From Liolophura sinensis (taxonomy: Eukaryota > Mollusca > Polyplacophora > Chitonida > Chitonidae), in contig NC_088305.1 in the NCBI RefSeq assembly GCF_032854445.1, forward strand, positions 27,864,628 through 27,924,627: a stretch of 60,000 bases of DNA. The letters run 5' to 3'. The notes below the pieces were generated by a model. The model was not told where the DNA came from, ran no database searches, and worked only from the letters and a program-made list of their open reading frames with translations. This document shows, piece after piece, positions 1 through 12,000 of this stretch. The position numbers were made by a program, and so were the translations under genes. Numbering within the stretch: the stretch's first letter is position 1; each line of letters opens with the position of its first letter.

Positions 1-2085
1 GGATATAAGAACATGATTACCTTGAGCTCACAGGAGAATTTATTTATTTGATTGGTGTTTTTTGCCGTACTCAAGAATATTTTATTCATACTTTAGGTTT
101 TAGACTTAGGTATTGGAAGTAAAGTCCTGCTAGAGATCCGTAATGAAGTTCTCACCTCCTTTTTGGCTAACTCTAGATTTGCATATCCTGTATGTAGAAA
201 TTAAATTTTTATTTTAAAAAAATCAAAGACAAAATATAGTTAAATGGCCTTTGAACAACATAATTCCAGTGGATGTTTTTTCTTCAAAGCTTTTTTTTTG
301 TTATGTATGATCGCAGAGGAAATTGGGGACAGACCAATCTAAAATATTCATTTATTTCACTGGTATTTTACGCCGTACTCCAGAATATTTCACTTCTAAA
401 ACAATTTCAAAACCAGAATAAAAGATAGACTGAATTCGTTAACTGAATGGTGTGACATTCACTGTATACATAAATCTATTGTTAATACCATTGTATGTTC
501 TCAGTGAAAACACTTGATTTTTTTTTCTTACTGAACGAAAAAGAAAACTAATCTTCTTGTGACACTTGATTAAAAAAAAAATAGTTCCATTTTGTGAATA
601 TGAACACACTTTACTCTATGTACAAACCAACTGCAAAGTTACATGTTTCAATATCAAGCCAATAAATAAAATACTTGAGGCCAGGCTTTCTCAAAGTCAA
701 AACACCTACATGTGCATCTATACAAAGATAATATAAACGAGGGAAACGAGGGGAATGACACAGGGGAATGACACGCACATACGCTTGTATACAGATCTGT
801 ACAACATGGATTTAGGGTTCTGCAAGACATTTATAAGCTGAGTAATCTCCCCTTGATTGCCTAATACACTGTAGCATTGGTTTACAGCTTGTATCATGTA
901 CTCAGCCTGACAAAAGAGTTTAACCACCACAGTTAAGGGGTCCATCTCAGAAATCATGTGCAACACCATATGGCCGTGACAGTGTGATAGGTGTAATGTA
1001 CATGTACACAGTGGTTAATATGTACATGTACTGGTGCATACCTGAGTGCCGTAAGAGTATTTCTCATCAGCTGATAGGTAGAATTTTGATTCTGATCTCC
1101 AACGGCGATCAGTCGCTTGTTCTGATAAGATGCAAGTGATCTGCCTCTTATCAGGAAATACTATACTTCACCTCAATTTTGGCGTGTAAAATGCATTTTT
1201 TTGAGTGCATGTTAAGGACTTTTACTGTATATCCTGCTGATGGGTATCTAACAGTGTAACAGTCATACAAATACAATGTAACCACAAGTTTTACACACCC
1301 TACAAAATGTTTTTTTTTAAAAGCTAACAATGTTATATACTTACAGTATTACATAAGAATCTTAAGACAGAACATTTAACTCAAAATAAAACAAACTTAA
1401 CCTGAAAACACCAACTTTTTTCAAAACAACTGAATTTCTTAGCCATGCTGGAAGGCCTCAGTTACTCTAATAAATTCTCCTGTAACACAAAACTTGTGAA
1501 GTAAATCCATCATTACACATGCATTATAGGCCAACAGGATTTGGACTGTCACAGTCATAACAAACATGAACACCATGGACAGCACTTCACTGCTCAATGA
1601 TACATGTACACAGTTTGGACACTTCAGGCATCAAATGATTTGAGATCGACAAATGAGTGGTGATGTGGAAAAAAAAATGCTTTTCCACCTTTAAAAGTCT
1701 AATCTCCTATATGCAGACCAAAACACTGATCAACATTTGTTCAAGGCTTTTCTCCAGTATTATAAGTTCACAAATTTTGAAAACACAACATTCTTTTTGT
1801 GGTTCATACACTGTGTCCCGAGAGAAAGTTTTTTGTTTTGTCTAAAATCTTTGTTCCAAAGCAAATTTTGATCTTATTCTGAACAATGCGAATAAGGAAA
1901 CAATCCATCCATAAAACATTTCACTTTGTTCTTGGAACTCATGTACAATACTTTGACGTTTTTCGGAACACTGTTTGCATTGAGTTCTTTCATCACGAAG
2001 TACGTCCTCAAGATGTCTAGGCCAGCACCTTAGCAAGTATGGGAACAAGTCATCAGTAACTTTTTACCTATCTTTTTAACCTGTT
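1..2085. other. region beyond TMEM98 3' end, no gene seen
   Basis: AT-rich sequence with no convincing exon. SINE 3' fragments occur at 41-90 and 347-395 (minus orientation). A degenerate stretch at about 1150-1310 resembles the family B inverted-repeat element. Short ORFs here have no recognisable motifs. Confidence 0.5.
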
Positions 2086-2089
2086 CACA

Positions 2090-2710
2090 ACACGCAGTTT
2101 TCATCCAGTTCTTGAACCTGCCCACAAACTCCTGATGCCAACATTGTACTGAGTTTGGAACAATCCATGGGCAACTTGTCACTCAGTTCTTGCACCTGTC
2201 CACAAAATGCCTACAGCAACACTGTATTGAGTTTGGAACAATCCACTGGCAACTACTCACTCAGTTCCTGAACCTGTCAACAAAATCCTGATGGGAACAC
2301 TATACTGAGTTTTGACATTGGCAACTTTTCACTCAGTTCTTGAACCTGTCCACAAAATCCTGATGCCAACACTGTACTGAGTTTTGGAACAATCCATTGG
2401 CAACTAGTCACTCAGTTCTTGAACCCATCCACAAAATGCCTATGGGAACACTGCATTGAGTTTTGGAAAAATCCACTGGCAACTTTTCACTCAGTTCTTG
2501 AACCCATCCACAAAATGCCTATGGGAACAATGTACTGAGTTTTGGAACAATCCATTGGCAACTTGTCACTCAGTTCTTGAACCTGTCCACAAAAATTCCT
2601 ACCGGAACACTGTACTTAGTTTTGGAACAATCCAATGGCAACTTGTCACCCAGTTCTTGAGCTTACCCACAAAATGTATACACGAACACTGTACTAAGTT
2701 AATCAATGCG
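2090..2710. repeat. 78-bp minisatellite, about 8 units
   Basis: The landmark CAGTTCTTGAACC recurs at about 2106, 2184, 2262, 2334, 2413, 2492, 2571 and 2651. Units alternate CCACAAAATCCTGATG, GTACTGAGTTTTGGAACAA and TTGGCAACTTGTCACT blocks. Most spacings are 78-80 bp and one is 72. Because 78 is divisible by three the array yields a repeated open frame, which is not evidence of coding. Confidence 0.9.
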
Positions 2711-2739
2711 CTTAACATTCTGTGTCTTCAGTAGTTTTG

Positions 2740-4398
2740 ATAACCTTCCCCAAGGAGTAAAATCAGCATTTGCTGGTCTTGTCTGACACTACCACGAAAT
2801 TTTAATTTCCATTATCTTGAACCATACCTGAATGTATAACTCCAGTGTAATGCCAGCTTTTACCCTTTGATACAGGAATTCTCAAAAATCTAGATATTCT
2901 AGACAGCTCGTTTGTACATGTAGCTTGTCATAAAATAATCCTAAAATATGCCATCTACATACATTTGAAAACTACATGACATGAATAAAATACTACAGCC
3001 ACCAAACAATGGATGAACAGCTTATCTGACGCTTTCAATTTATACACAGCAGTGTCTTGCAATAATTATAACAAAGAACTTAATAAAGGTAATCATAACA
3101 AATTTGTTTGACACTTTGCTCACAAAAAGTTTTGTGAATTGCGCAACATTATCTCTATGCTGTCATGAGGGAAAATATGAAGAAAAAAATTGCTAAGAAT
3201 TCGCAATGTGCTTTGTCAGGTCGTCTCCCCTATTCAACCTCACAATCCTACTTTACAAAGGTCCTTGACTGATCTGAAAATGAAATGCTAAAACAGCGAA
3301 ACAGACAGACAACAATGACGAGATCTGAGAGTATGACAATCTTGCAAATAACTTCTGCAGATTAGTGATTTCCAGTGCATTGTTTTGCTAAATAAAATTA
3401 CCACTCAACTTTCCACAAAGTATTCCACTTCCTTCACAAAGTCCAGAAAGGTGCTACAACACAACACAAGGGTATAATTCTCAGTCCAAAATAAAATGGA
3501 AAGTTTGAAGTGTATTAGGCTGAACTCACACTATGGGCAAAACATAAACCCATAAACTGATGGCATAATCTTTGAGTGTTCTTTGTGACTGTGCTCTTCC
3601 CATTGACGAGATGTAGGTAAAACTGACGGGTAGATGTAGTCTACAGTGCCTGGTTAAGGGTTATAAGAGGGATTCAAGTGGTAGATACCAAAAGTGGACC
3701 TTCTATAAAACCACCTGCAATGTTATCGCCATGTCACATGTAAATAGTATCTAAAAGTTGCTACATGCAGGCACTTGAGAACGCCGCAATATATGTTGAA
3801 GAACACACAGAAGGCTTGTGCATGCAGATGTAATGGACACCTGTCAGATGCCCGGCAGCATGAACTGAAATGTTGTTTAATTGAAGTCACAGGTTCCCTT
3901 CCCAGCTCATCATGATGACGTCATATATAAGACAGTATGGCGTTACAGTAGAAACAGATACGTTTTAACATTGTAGAGGTTGCACTACAATCTATTTTTG
4001 ACGTCACAATGGCTTAAGGTCCTGCTTTACACTTGTGCCACATCACAGGATTAAAAAATACATGCCACCTTCCCATCATGAACATCAGCTGGCAGAGAGC
4101 CTAGAATTGCAACACAAGCTCTTATGTCTCCATGGTCCCTTATCTTTCGTAAATCTGCACGTTTTGTTTTCGTTCCAAAGACAAATGAACTACGAGGCAC
4201 GATGTGCACAAAAGTGCCATCGGCAAGTTCTTGGCAGTCTTCTGGAATCCTGTACACGAAACACATACACGTAACATAGACCTTTATAATACTTCATCAT
4301 CCTGCGGACAAAAAACATGCCAGTGTCACCACCATGAAAACTCCTAGACACACATCAACAGCCAATGCGCCCTCTTGCTATCCCACAATGCACCATCA
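2740..4398 (-). other. probable TMEM98 3' UTR or downstream region
   Basis: Unique sequence directly downstream of the TMEM98 stop. The minus-strand segment 4266-4051 (71-codon ORF, with KRADLRKIRDHGDIRACVAI) starts just before an acceptor-like GTGTACAG and has a protein-like composition, but it lies past the stop and no family is recognised. It could be untranslated sequence or an alternative terminal exon. The 3' UTR end is not placed. Confidence 0.35.
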
Positions 4399-4572
4399 CT
4401 ACACCTGTGATGAAGACTCGATCCGTTGCTGCGGCAAATTGGAATTATTGTTGTTGTTATTGGTGGGTGAATTCACGCCTCCGTTGCAGATGTTAGGCAA
4501 ATCCCCTTCTCCTGATGCAGCAGCTGTGCTTGCCAGTGCACGAGCTTCATTTACGCTGGCTTCCCGTAATAC
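4399..4572 (-). CDS. TMEM98: TMEM98 terminal coding exon
   Basis: Acceptor TTGTTCTCCAG, then VLREASVNEARALASTAAAS corresponding to human VLREAALASEPDKG. The tail is lineage-specific: a run of six Asn (AAT/AAC, complement of the imperfect TTG/TTA run at about 4442-4460) and an SSSQV end, with TAG at 4401-4399. The Asn run is a microsatellite-like codon repeat and may vary between individuals. Confidence 0.88.
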   Translation of the reverse strand, partial: VLREASVNEARALASTAAASGEGDLPNICNGGVNSPTNNNNNNSNLPQQRIESSSQV

Positions 4573-6001
4573 CTGGAGAACAAAGAAAGAAACAGTTATT
4601 GCAGATTTATCCTTTAACTAACTTTTCTTTGAATCCAATTATGCAGAGCCGGAGGAAACCCAGGGCCATCCACACGTTACTGGCAGGTCCTCCCAGCAGA
4701 GCAGCAACTCACAGCTCACTGGGTTATTGTGCTGCACTAGCATGCTCACCACTTGGCCACAGAGGCCCCCGATCTAATTTGTTATTGAAAGACATATCGT
4801 CTTTCCTGCTATGTGCTAACTTAGCCTCTAAAACAGAAATGAGCCAAGGCCTGGAAGTCCAAAATGGACGAAACTCAAAGTGATGCTGGGAGATCTAATG
4901 GAGTGAGTAATAATTATAGCATCTCCTGTTTGTAATAATTTTCTCTTCAACATTTGCATTAAACTATCAATATTTAACAATTTTCTGATGCAATCTGATT
5001 GCTCCTGAAACATGTCAGGAAAGCCAAGATACTGCTCTAGTAAATTTAAATCAATCAATAAAACATATATTTTCCACTGAAATATGCTAAATAAAACCTC
5101 ATGATAGCACATATTTATGTCATTATCCAAAAGTTGATTCATGAGTTAAGCCACTGGATTTACCTCCCTTTGGTAATGATGTAGCCAGCTTCCATACTAC
5201 TTACAGTTTATGCTCTCTACTTTCACTTTACACAATTACCACCACATGACATGAACCTATTTTTCATGACCTCACCCCCTGAACCCCTAGTATCTTCTCG
5301 CCAAATATAAACCATTCATCTGTGAATCATGCCAAAACAGACATAGCTGTCACAAAGGAGAACACTAAAAGGACATTCAGAATAAAATACCTATATCACA
5401 TGCAGCATCAGTTCACAGCTAACAGTAGATTAAACGGTATATTCCACGGCCAGCTTTGATCAGATAGCTTTTTATTAAACAGGTTTACCCCACCCACCAA
5501 CAACAGCACAGGTCACCTGTATTTTTTTGTTTCTTTCTTACAGTGGAGGGAAAACAATTTATTTACTGAAGTTGAATAAGCAACAAGTAGGCTTTTTGTA
5601 ATATGCGATTCTGCGGCTCCTTGCACGATTCAACTTACCACCAGGTGATCCTCCACATCAGCCAGTGATTGGTCTATCCAGTCCAGGCCACCAGACAGGT
5701 GGCAGGCATGTTTGGTGATTAACACCAAGTGACTGACCAAAAGAACCAGAGCTGAACACCTACAACAACAACAACAAGGATTGGATAATTTAATACAGGA
5801 CAGGTGACAGGTGTGTTATTTGACTAACACCAGATGACTGACCAATAGAGCTGTACACCTACAACAACACCAACAACAATTGCGTTTGTTGGCTTGGGGT
5901 TTAACACTGTTTTCCTGATTATATAGGTCATCAAATGATGTTGTCTTTGTAGAGGAGCAATTGTCCCAAGGCTGAAAACAGTCAAACTCTGTATAGTAAA
6001 C

Positions 6002-6042
<41 letters not shown>

Positions 6043-9000
6043 GACAGACTCATTTCTCCTTAAGAAGGAGCAAGTGTACATGGATTTGACAACATCTGAC
6101 AAACACAGATACAGACAGGCAACATACCTGGGTCTGAGAAGTCTAGCATCCAGTGAAGGGTGTACATGGATTTTGACATCTCACAAACAGACAGACATCA
6201 AACTTAGATTCAAGAAGTCTAGCATCCAGTATAGGGTACATGGATTTTCACAACATTTCACGAACAGACAGACATCAAGTCTGGCATCCAGAGGGTACAT
6301 GGATTTTCACAACATATCACGAACAGACAGACATCAAGTCTGGCATCCAGAGGGTACATGGATTTTCACAACATATCACAGACAGACGGACGGACGGACA
6401 GACATCATACCTAGCCTCGATAGGTCAAGCATCCAGAGGGTACATGGATTTCAACAACATCTCGCAGACAGACAGACAGACAGACATCATACATAGCCTC
6501 CACAAGTCTAGCATCCAGTACAGGGTACATAGATTTTCACAACATTTCATAGACGGACAGACAGACAGACAGACATCCTACTTAGACTCCAGAAGTCTAG
6601 CATCCAGTATAGGGTACAAGAATTTTCACAATATTTCACAGACAGACAGACAGAGAGACAGACAGATATACGTCATACCTACCCTCCACAAGTCTAGCAT
6701 CCAGTATAGGGTACATGGATTTTTACAACATTTCACAGACGGACAGAGAGACAGGCAGAAATCATGCCTAGCTTCCAGAAATCTTGCATCCAGTATGGGG
6801 TACATGGACTTTCACAACATTTCACAGACAGACAGACAGACAGATAGAGAGACGTCATACCTAGCCTCCAGAAGTCTAGCATCCAGAGGAGGATACATGC
6901 ACTTGACCACCTCATCAACCCGCGGACTGACCCGCTTGGAGATACTGATGATGTCTGTCAGTGTTTCCTGGGTGCGAATCTGCTGGGAGTTCTCCATTGT
7001 CATGCCAACCAGACGCTCCGTCAGTTGATGACAGGTCTTCAGGATAGCAATACAGTGAGGTACCAAACCACTGCCAGAAAGAGGAAAAAATGTGTATGTT
7101 ACACGAAATCTACAATTTGTCAAACCAATCATATTCAATACTTCAAATAACTGTCTCCAATGGTTAATTAAAAACTTTTCCTAAAAATCTCCTAAAGTAA
7201 TTTTAGCTGAAGAAGAAGTGCCTTGTCGTCGCTTATTGTTCAAAGGATACTTGTCATATTCTGTTTGGCTCCTGGTGACATTTATTCAACAATACTTTTA
7301 CGGATACTTTCGCATACTTCATTTTAATGAAGATCCATGGGTAAACTACTGTGTTTCAAATAAAGTTTAGCATTTTTCAAGTGACACAGTTTGCTTGATT
7401 CTGATTGATTCATCCACCTTATAAGGGAATTTAATGTTGTTTGTGAAGTTTGAGTTCTTATCAGAAAAAATTCAAGTGATGGCATCAAAAGCACTTCCAC
7501 ATAACAAATTTAACTTCAAATACATTACCTACCTTAATTCCTTAGGTTTATCAACGAAGAATGAGCAACTTTCATTGCTACATTGCAATTTTGGTTCGGT
7601 TTTTATGACATTGGTCAGGTGGTTAATTCAGGGCTTCATAAGGAGTATATTTTTCGCAGTCAAATGACACAGAATAACACCCTCAGAATAAGCTTCGACA
7701 GGCATCTTGCCAACAAGAGATCAGTAAACCTGATTGGTACAAAAGCACATTTTGATGATTAGAATCTTACGTCGCATCATCCACCCATCGCTCGTCTTTG
7801 AGTATCTCCTCCAGGTTTGGATTGGTTACCTGGACATCGGATAATTCCACGTCTGCCGTCTGCTCGGAGTTGCCCGTTTCCATAGAGTTGATTAACTGAA
7901 CATCGGGCCTGCAAAATGAAACGATGATAAGTCATCAGGCAGCAATCAACGCTTATTTCTATAATAAACGCTTATTTCTATAATTAATGAAACTGTGTAT
8001 AGTAAAACACCTATAATACAATAGAATGTTTCCCCAGGCTCTCACTGGTTTCCTTCCACCATAATTCTGGCTGCCATTGTATAAATGAAATAATCTTGAG
8101 TATGGCGAAAACACGAAGTAAATAAATAAATAAATAAATAAATGTGTTCTACAGTATGAAGTTGGCTGAAAAATCATGTGCTACATGATCAGGGCCATAC
8201 ATGTACCTACAGCCACTTTGGTTCCGGAAAACATCCAACTAATCTAGGTGTACTAAAACTAAGTTAACTGAACATGTGATGTTTTACAAATAAAAACTTC
8301 AAGTTTCATACAAATGTCTTTCATTCACATATTTAACAGTTCCCAGAATGCATCACTTTCAGTTGCTTTTTATAAAATTTCTTTATGCTAGAAACGTCAG
8401 CTTTGAAGTTTGGGATCGGAACCTTCCATTTTTGTTCTAGATATGGTCCTGGTGATTTACAGCAATCGCACGGAACTTCACATAATGAGGTCGCAGTTTC
8501 AAATCCTGCTAGTTTTTTCCTGTTTTGGCTCTTGTTTTTAGTGAGGAAGTTGGCCGGTACCTGGAGAAGGTCGTTAGTTTACACCAAGCGCTTCAGTTTC
8601 CTTTTTTTTTTTTTTTGTTATATCCGTCTGACCACTGTCACATACTTGAGCATGAAAAACTTTTGAACCCACAGAGTTAACACCAATCAATCAATCAGTC
8701 ACCTGGGAAATATTCAACATTCTAAACAACAGTTTGTACAGCTGGGCAATGAGTTTGTTAAAAATACAATGAAGTTATGTATGTAGGTGACAGATCAAAG
8801 ATTTAGCCAGAATTTGAAATCAGGTGATCTCACTTCCGATTTTTTCCTATGTTCCCTATCTCTCCCATGTTAATTTTGTCAGCATAGGGTGTCTGAAAGA
8901 CATTGTGGCACCTCTCCTCTGGTCAAACCTATGCGGATAATACAGAAGTATTGTAACTCAGAAAAACGAGATAGCTCATTTTGACTTGATACTTCGGCAC

Positions 9001-12000
9001 TTTATTTTTAAAACCGACAAAACTTAAAATTTCATGGTGAACATTACAATGGAAATACCTGTACTGGTGGTCACAACAGTCAGTTTTTGCATAGAGATAG
9101 ATTATTTATTTTTCTTGAAATACTGTAATTGACCTGAAAATCACCTCAGAAACTCCATTATTTGAAGGCCATAAACAATTGATAAAAGGTCATAAAATAT
9201 TACTTCTGGTGCTGACTTTCTTATTTACAATTGTCACCCTTACGAATAAACCTCAAACACCTATGTACGACGAACAGAACTTTCAGAATCAAGTAAAATT
9301 AGTATATGTATCATATTTGATGAGTTTTAGGTGAAACCTTATGTCACATGGTAAGCCATGGATACATAACGGTAACGTAAAAAGCCAACTGTGGAATTCA
9401 TGCAAATACAGGCAAAGTTAGACCGTGGGAATAAATAATTACAGCCCGTTTACATTTATTTTTCTTCTAAATACACGCTACAGTGCCGGAGAACTCTCTA
9501 GAAGGTCAGAGTGCTATTACACATCATGGGACCCATCCATGTGTAACGCACTTCCTCAAACACAGGCCGAGACTTCCCCTGGGACATGTGCGCAATTAAA
9601 AACTTTTAAAAACTTTCATTTGTCAGGTGAAGAAAGGAATGCTCCAATTATCATGTGAGATGGGCTTACGCTCCCGTTATGTTGTTATATCCGTCTGACC
9701 ATTCAAAACTAAGGCCATCTGGTACACTTGACTCTGTGGGGAAATCCTGAGGTGAATGCAATTTAATATATGTATTACGTATATGTCAATACACTTGCTT
9801 CAAAGTTGACGTAGATAATGGATTCAAGAAGTGCTTGAATGTGACATAATGTAGCTGTAAATATAACCAGTAACAGGACATCCTTATATAATAATGGCAC
9901 ATAAAGTATGCCATGCTTTTCCATTCATGCTTTACTGAAAGGTGTCCCTTCTCCTTTTTGTGGGAATATTTTTTTCTTTCTCTCACTTTATCTGAGAAGT
10001 GTATTTCAAGTAGAAAGTTTGATTTCTTTCACCAGATTTCATCATATCCATTCTGATCAAAAGTAAAAATGTTCAACAGCTTCCGTCATCTACATGTATA
10101 TGTATTCACCCAATATACAGTACACATATATCAAACTTTACTCTTTCCACCTATCACAACAGAGAGCAATTTAATCTTAACAGAATGTACCCTGACCGCC
10201 ATGAATGTAAAAATCATTATTAAATACGCCATAATACTTACACGCACATTTTCAAAATTTATACTAGTATCTCTTCACATTAACAATCTAATTTTGATTT
10301 ATTTCTTAATCTGTTGGACTGGTGTTTTACGCCGTACTCAAGAATATTTCGCTATACAACAGACGGCCAGCATTATGGTGGGGGGAAACACATGACCATG
10401 CCACGTACTCCAAATGGGAGACTTAAGGACGAGCTACAAGGAAGGTCCACATGACATTGTTTTCTTCTGTGGCGTTGCAACGCATGTGCACTTCATATAT
10501 GTTTTATGAGCATATGTACAAGGATATTTGAGACATAATAAAGAAAAGAACAAATAAGTCCATACTTTGGACCATCTTGATACAAGCAGGAAGGAGCTCT
10601 ACGACATTTAGAATGTGGTTCAAGTTACTTCTATGTTACATATACATTTCCATGTACACTCTTCCTTGCTTTTCGTCTGAAGCGTCTTACTTTAAAACAT
10701 TCAGAAACTTCTGGTAAACTCCTCAGTTCAAGGAAATATAACGTGCTTGTGCCTCATACATGTATATATTTAAACTACCTGCAGAAATCATCAATCAGTG
10801 TCAATTACTTTAGAAGCACGCTTAGACCAAACCCATTTACATGTATATATTACACATTTATGCATTTACAAGTTCCTACAACTATGAATCCTGCTCTGCA
10901 CAGGTGACACGAGTAATGTATACTGACAAGAGATACATCTATTGTTTACAAAACCCAAGAGAATTTTAGTTTTTTAATAACGCAGGAAGTTTCCCCTGAA
11001 GCATAAACTGAACGCAGCAATACCCTAATTCTTTTCAAACCTTTTCTTAAAACTTTTCAACTGCCTCAGTTTGAGCAGCTCTGAAATTTCATTTTCTGAG
11101 CAAATTTTATGTCTCTAAATTACTCCTGTATATTTAACATACCTACATTTCGTCAACAAACAGAGATATTCGGAAACGATATCTGTAGTGAGCCTACCAC
11201 AGTAGCATTTCATATTCAGACTCTTTACCTAAAACAGTTCTTTTGACAGCTATGACCGCTGACATCAAAACTGGAGACTACCTGATGTCCAGGCTGACTG
11301 CCAAGGCCGTAAGACAGCTGGGATTTAAAGCCAATTTTATGCCATCTTTGCACATTAACAAATTAAAACTACACATTTCATGTGTCTTTTTAGTGCAAAA
11401 TACTTTGAGTCTGGTACTTTATCCCGGTGCATTACATTGTAACTAGATGTACATATATTAGAATACTTCTCAAATTTCACATTTCTCAACAAGTCATACA
11501 TGAAACTCGCAATAATCAAGTACATGCACTACACTGTTAACAATGTTCCCGGTAATCTACCTCAAAAACCGTGAGTATTCAACCATAACTCTCAAAATCA
11601 GCACAAACGGGAAGTTTCAATATAATACTGTTTTTGTGAAGGGTAAAACGACTACCTACTTAAGACTCTGTTTTATTATAATCTTCAAGATCCTTTCACT
11701 TGAACTATATTTATTAAAACAGAATATATTGGTGAAAATCGGTCACATGCATTAAAATGATATTGCACAATTCTTGTGTAACTGTTGGTTTATTTTGTTT
11801 TTTCTATATACACAAACAGCAATAGCTTACACATACTACTGGTACACAAAAATTGGTTGAGTGAGTGAGTGAATGAATGAGTGAGTGCTTGAGGTTTAAT
11901 GTCATACTTAATACTTTTTTAGTCATATGACGATGAAGGAATCCTAAGAGTGCATGTAGGTATGAAGTGCCTCCTTGTTGCAGGACAGATTTTCACTGCT

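Noticed and set aside
2456-2734. 92-codon plus-strand ORF with repeated units
   Set aside because: Generated by the 78-bp minisatellite, whose unit length is a multiple of three.
6074-7028. ORFs of 140 and 262 codons on the plus strand (repeated HNISQTDRQTD)
   Set aside because: They run through the GACA-rich tandem array and across TMEM98 exon 3 in antisense. Low complexity and no domain.
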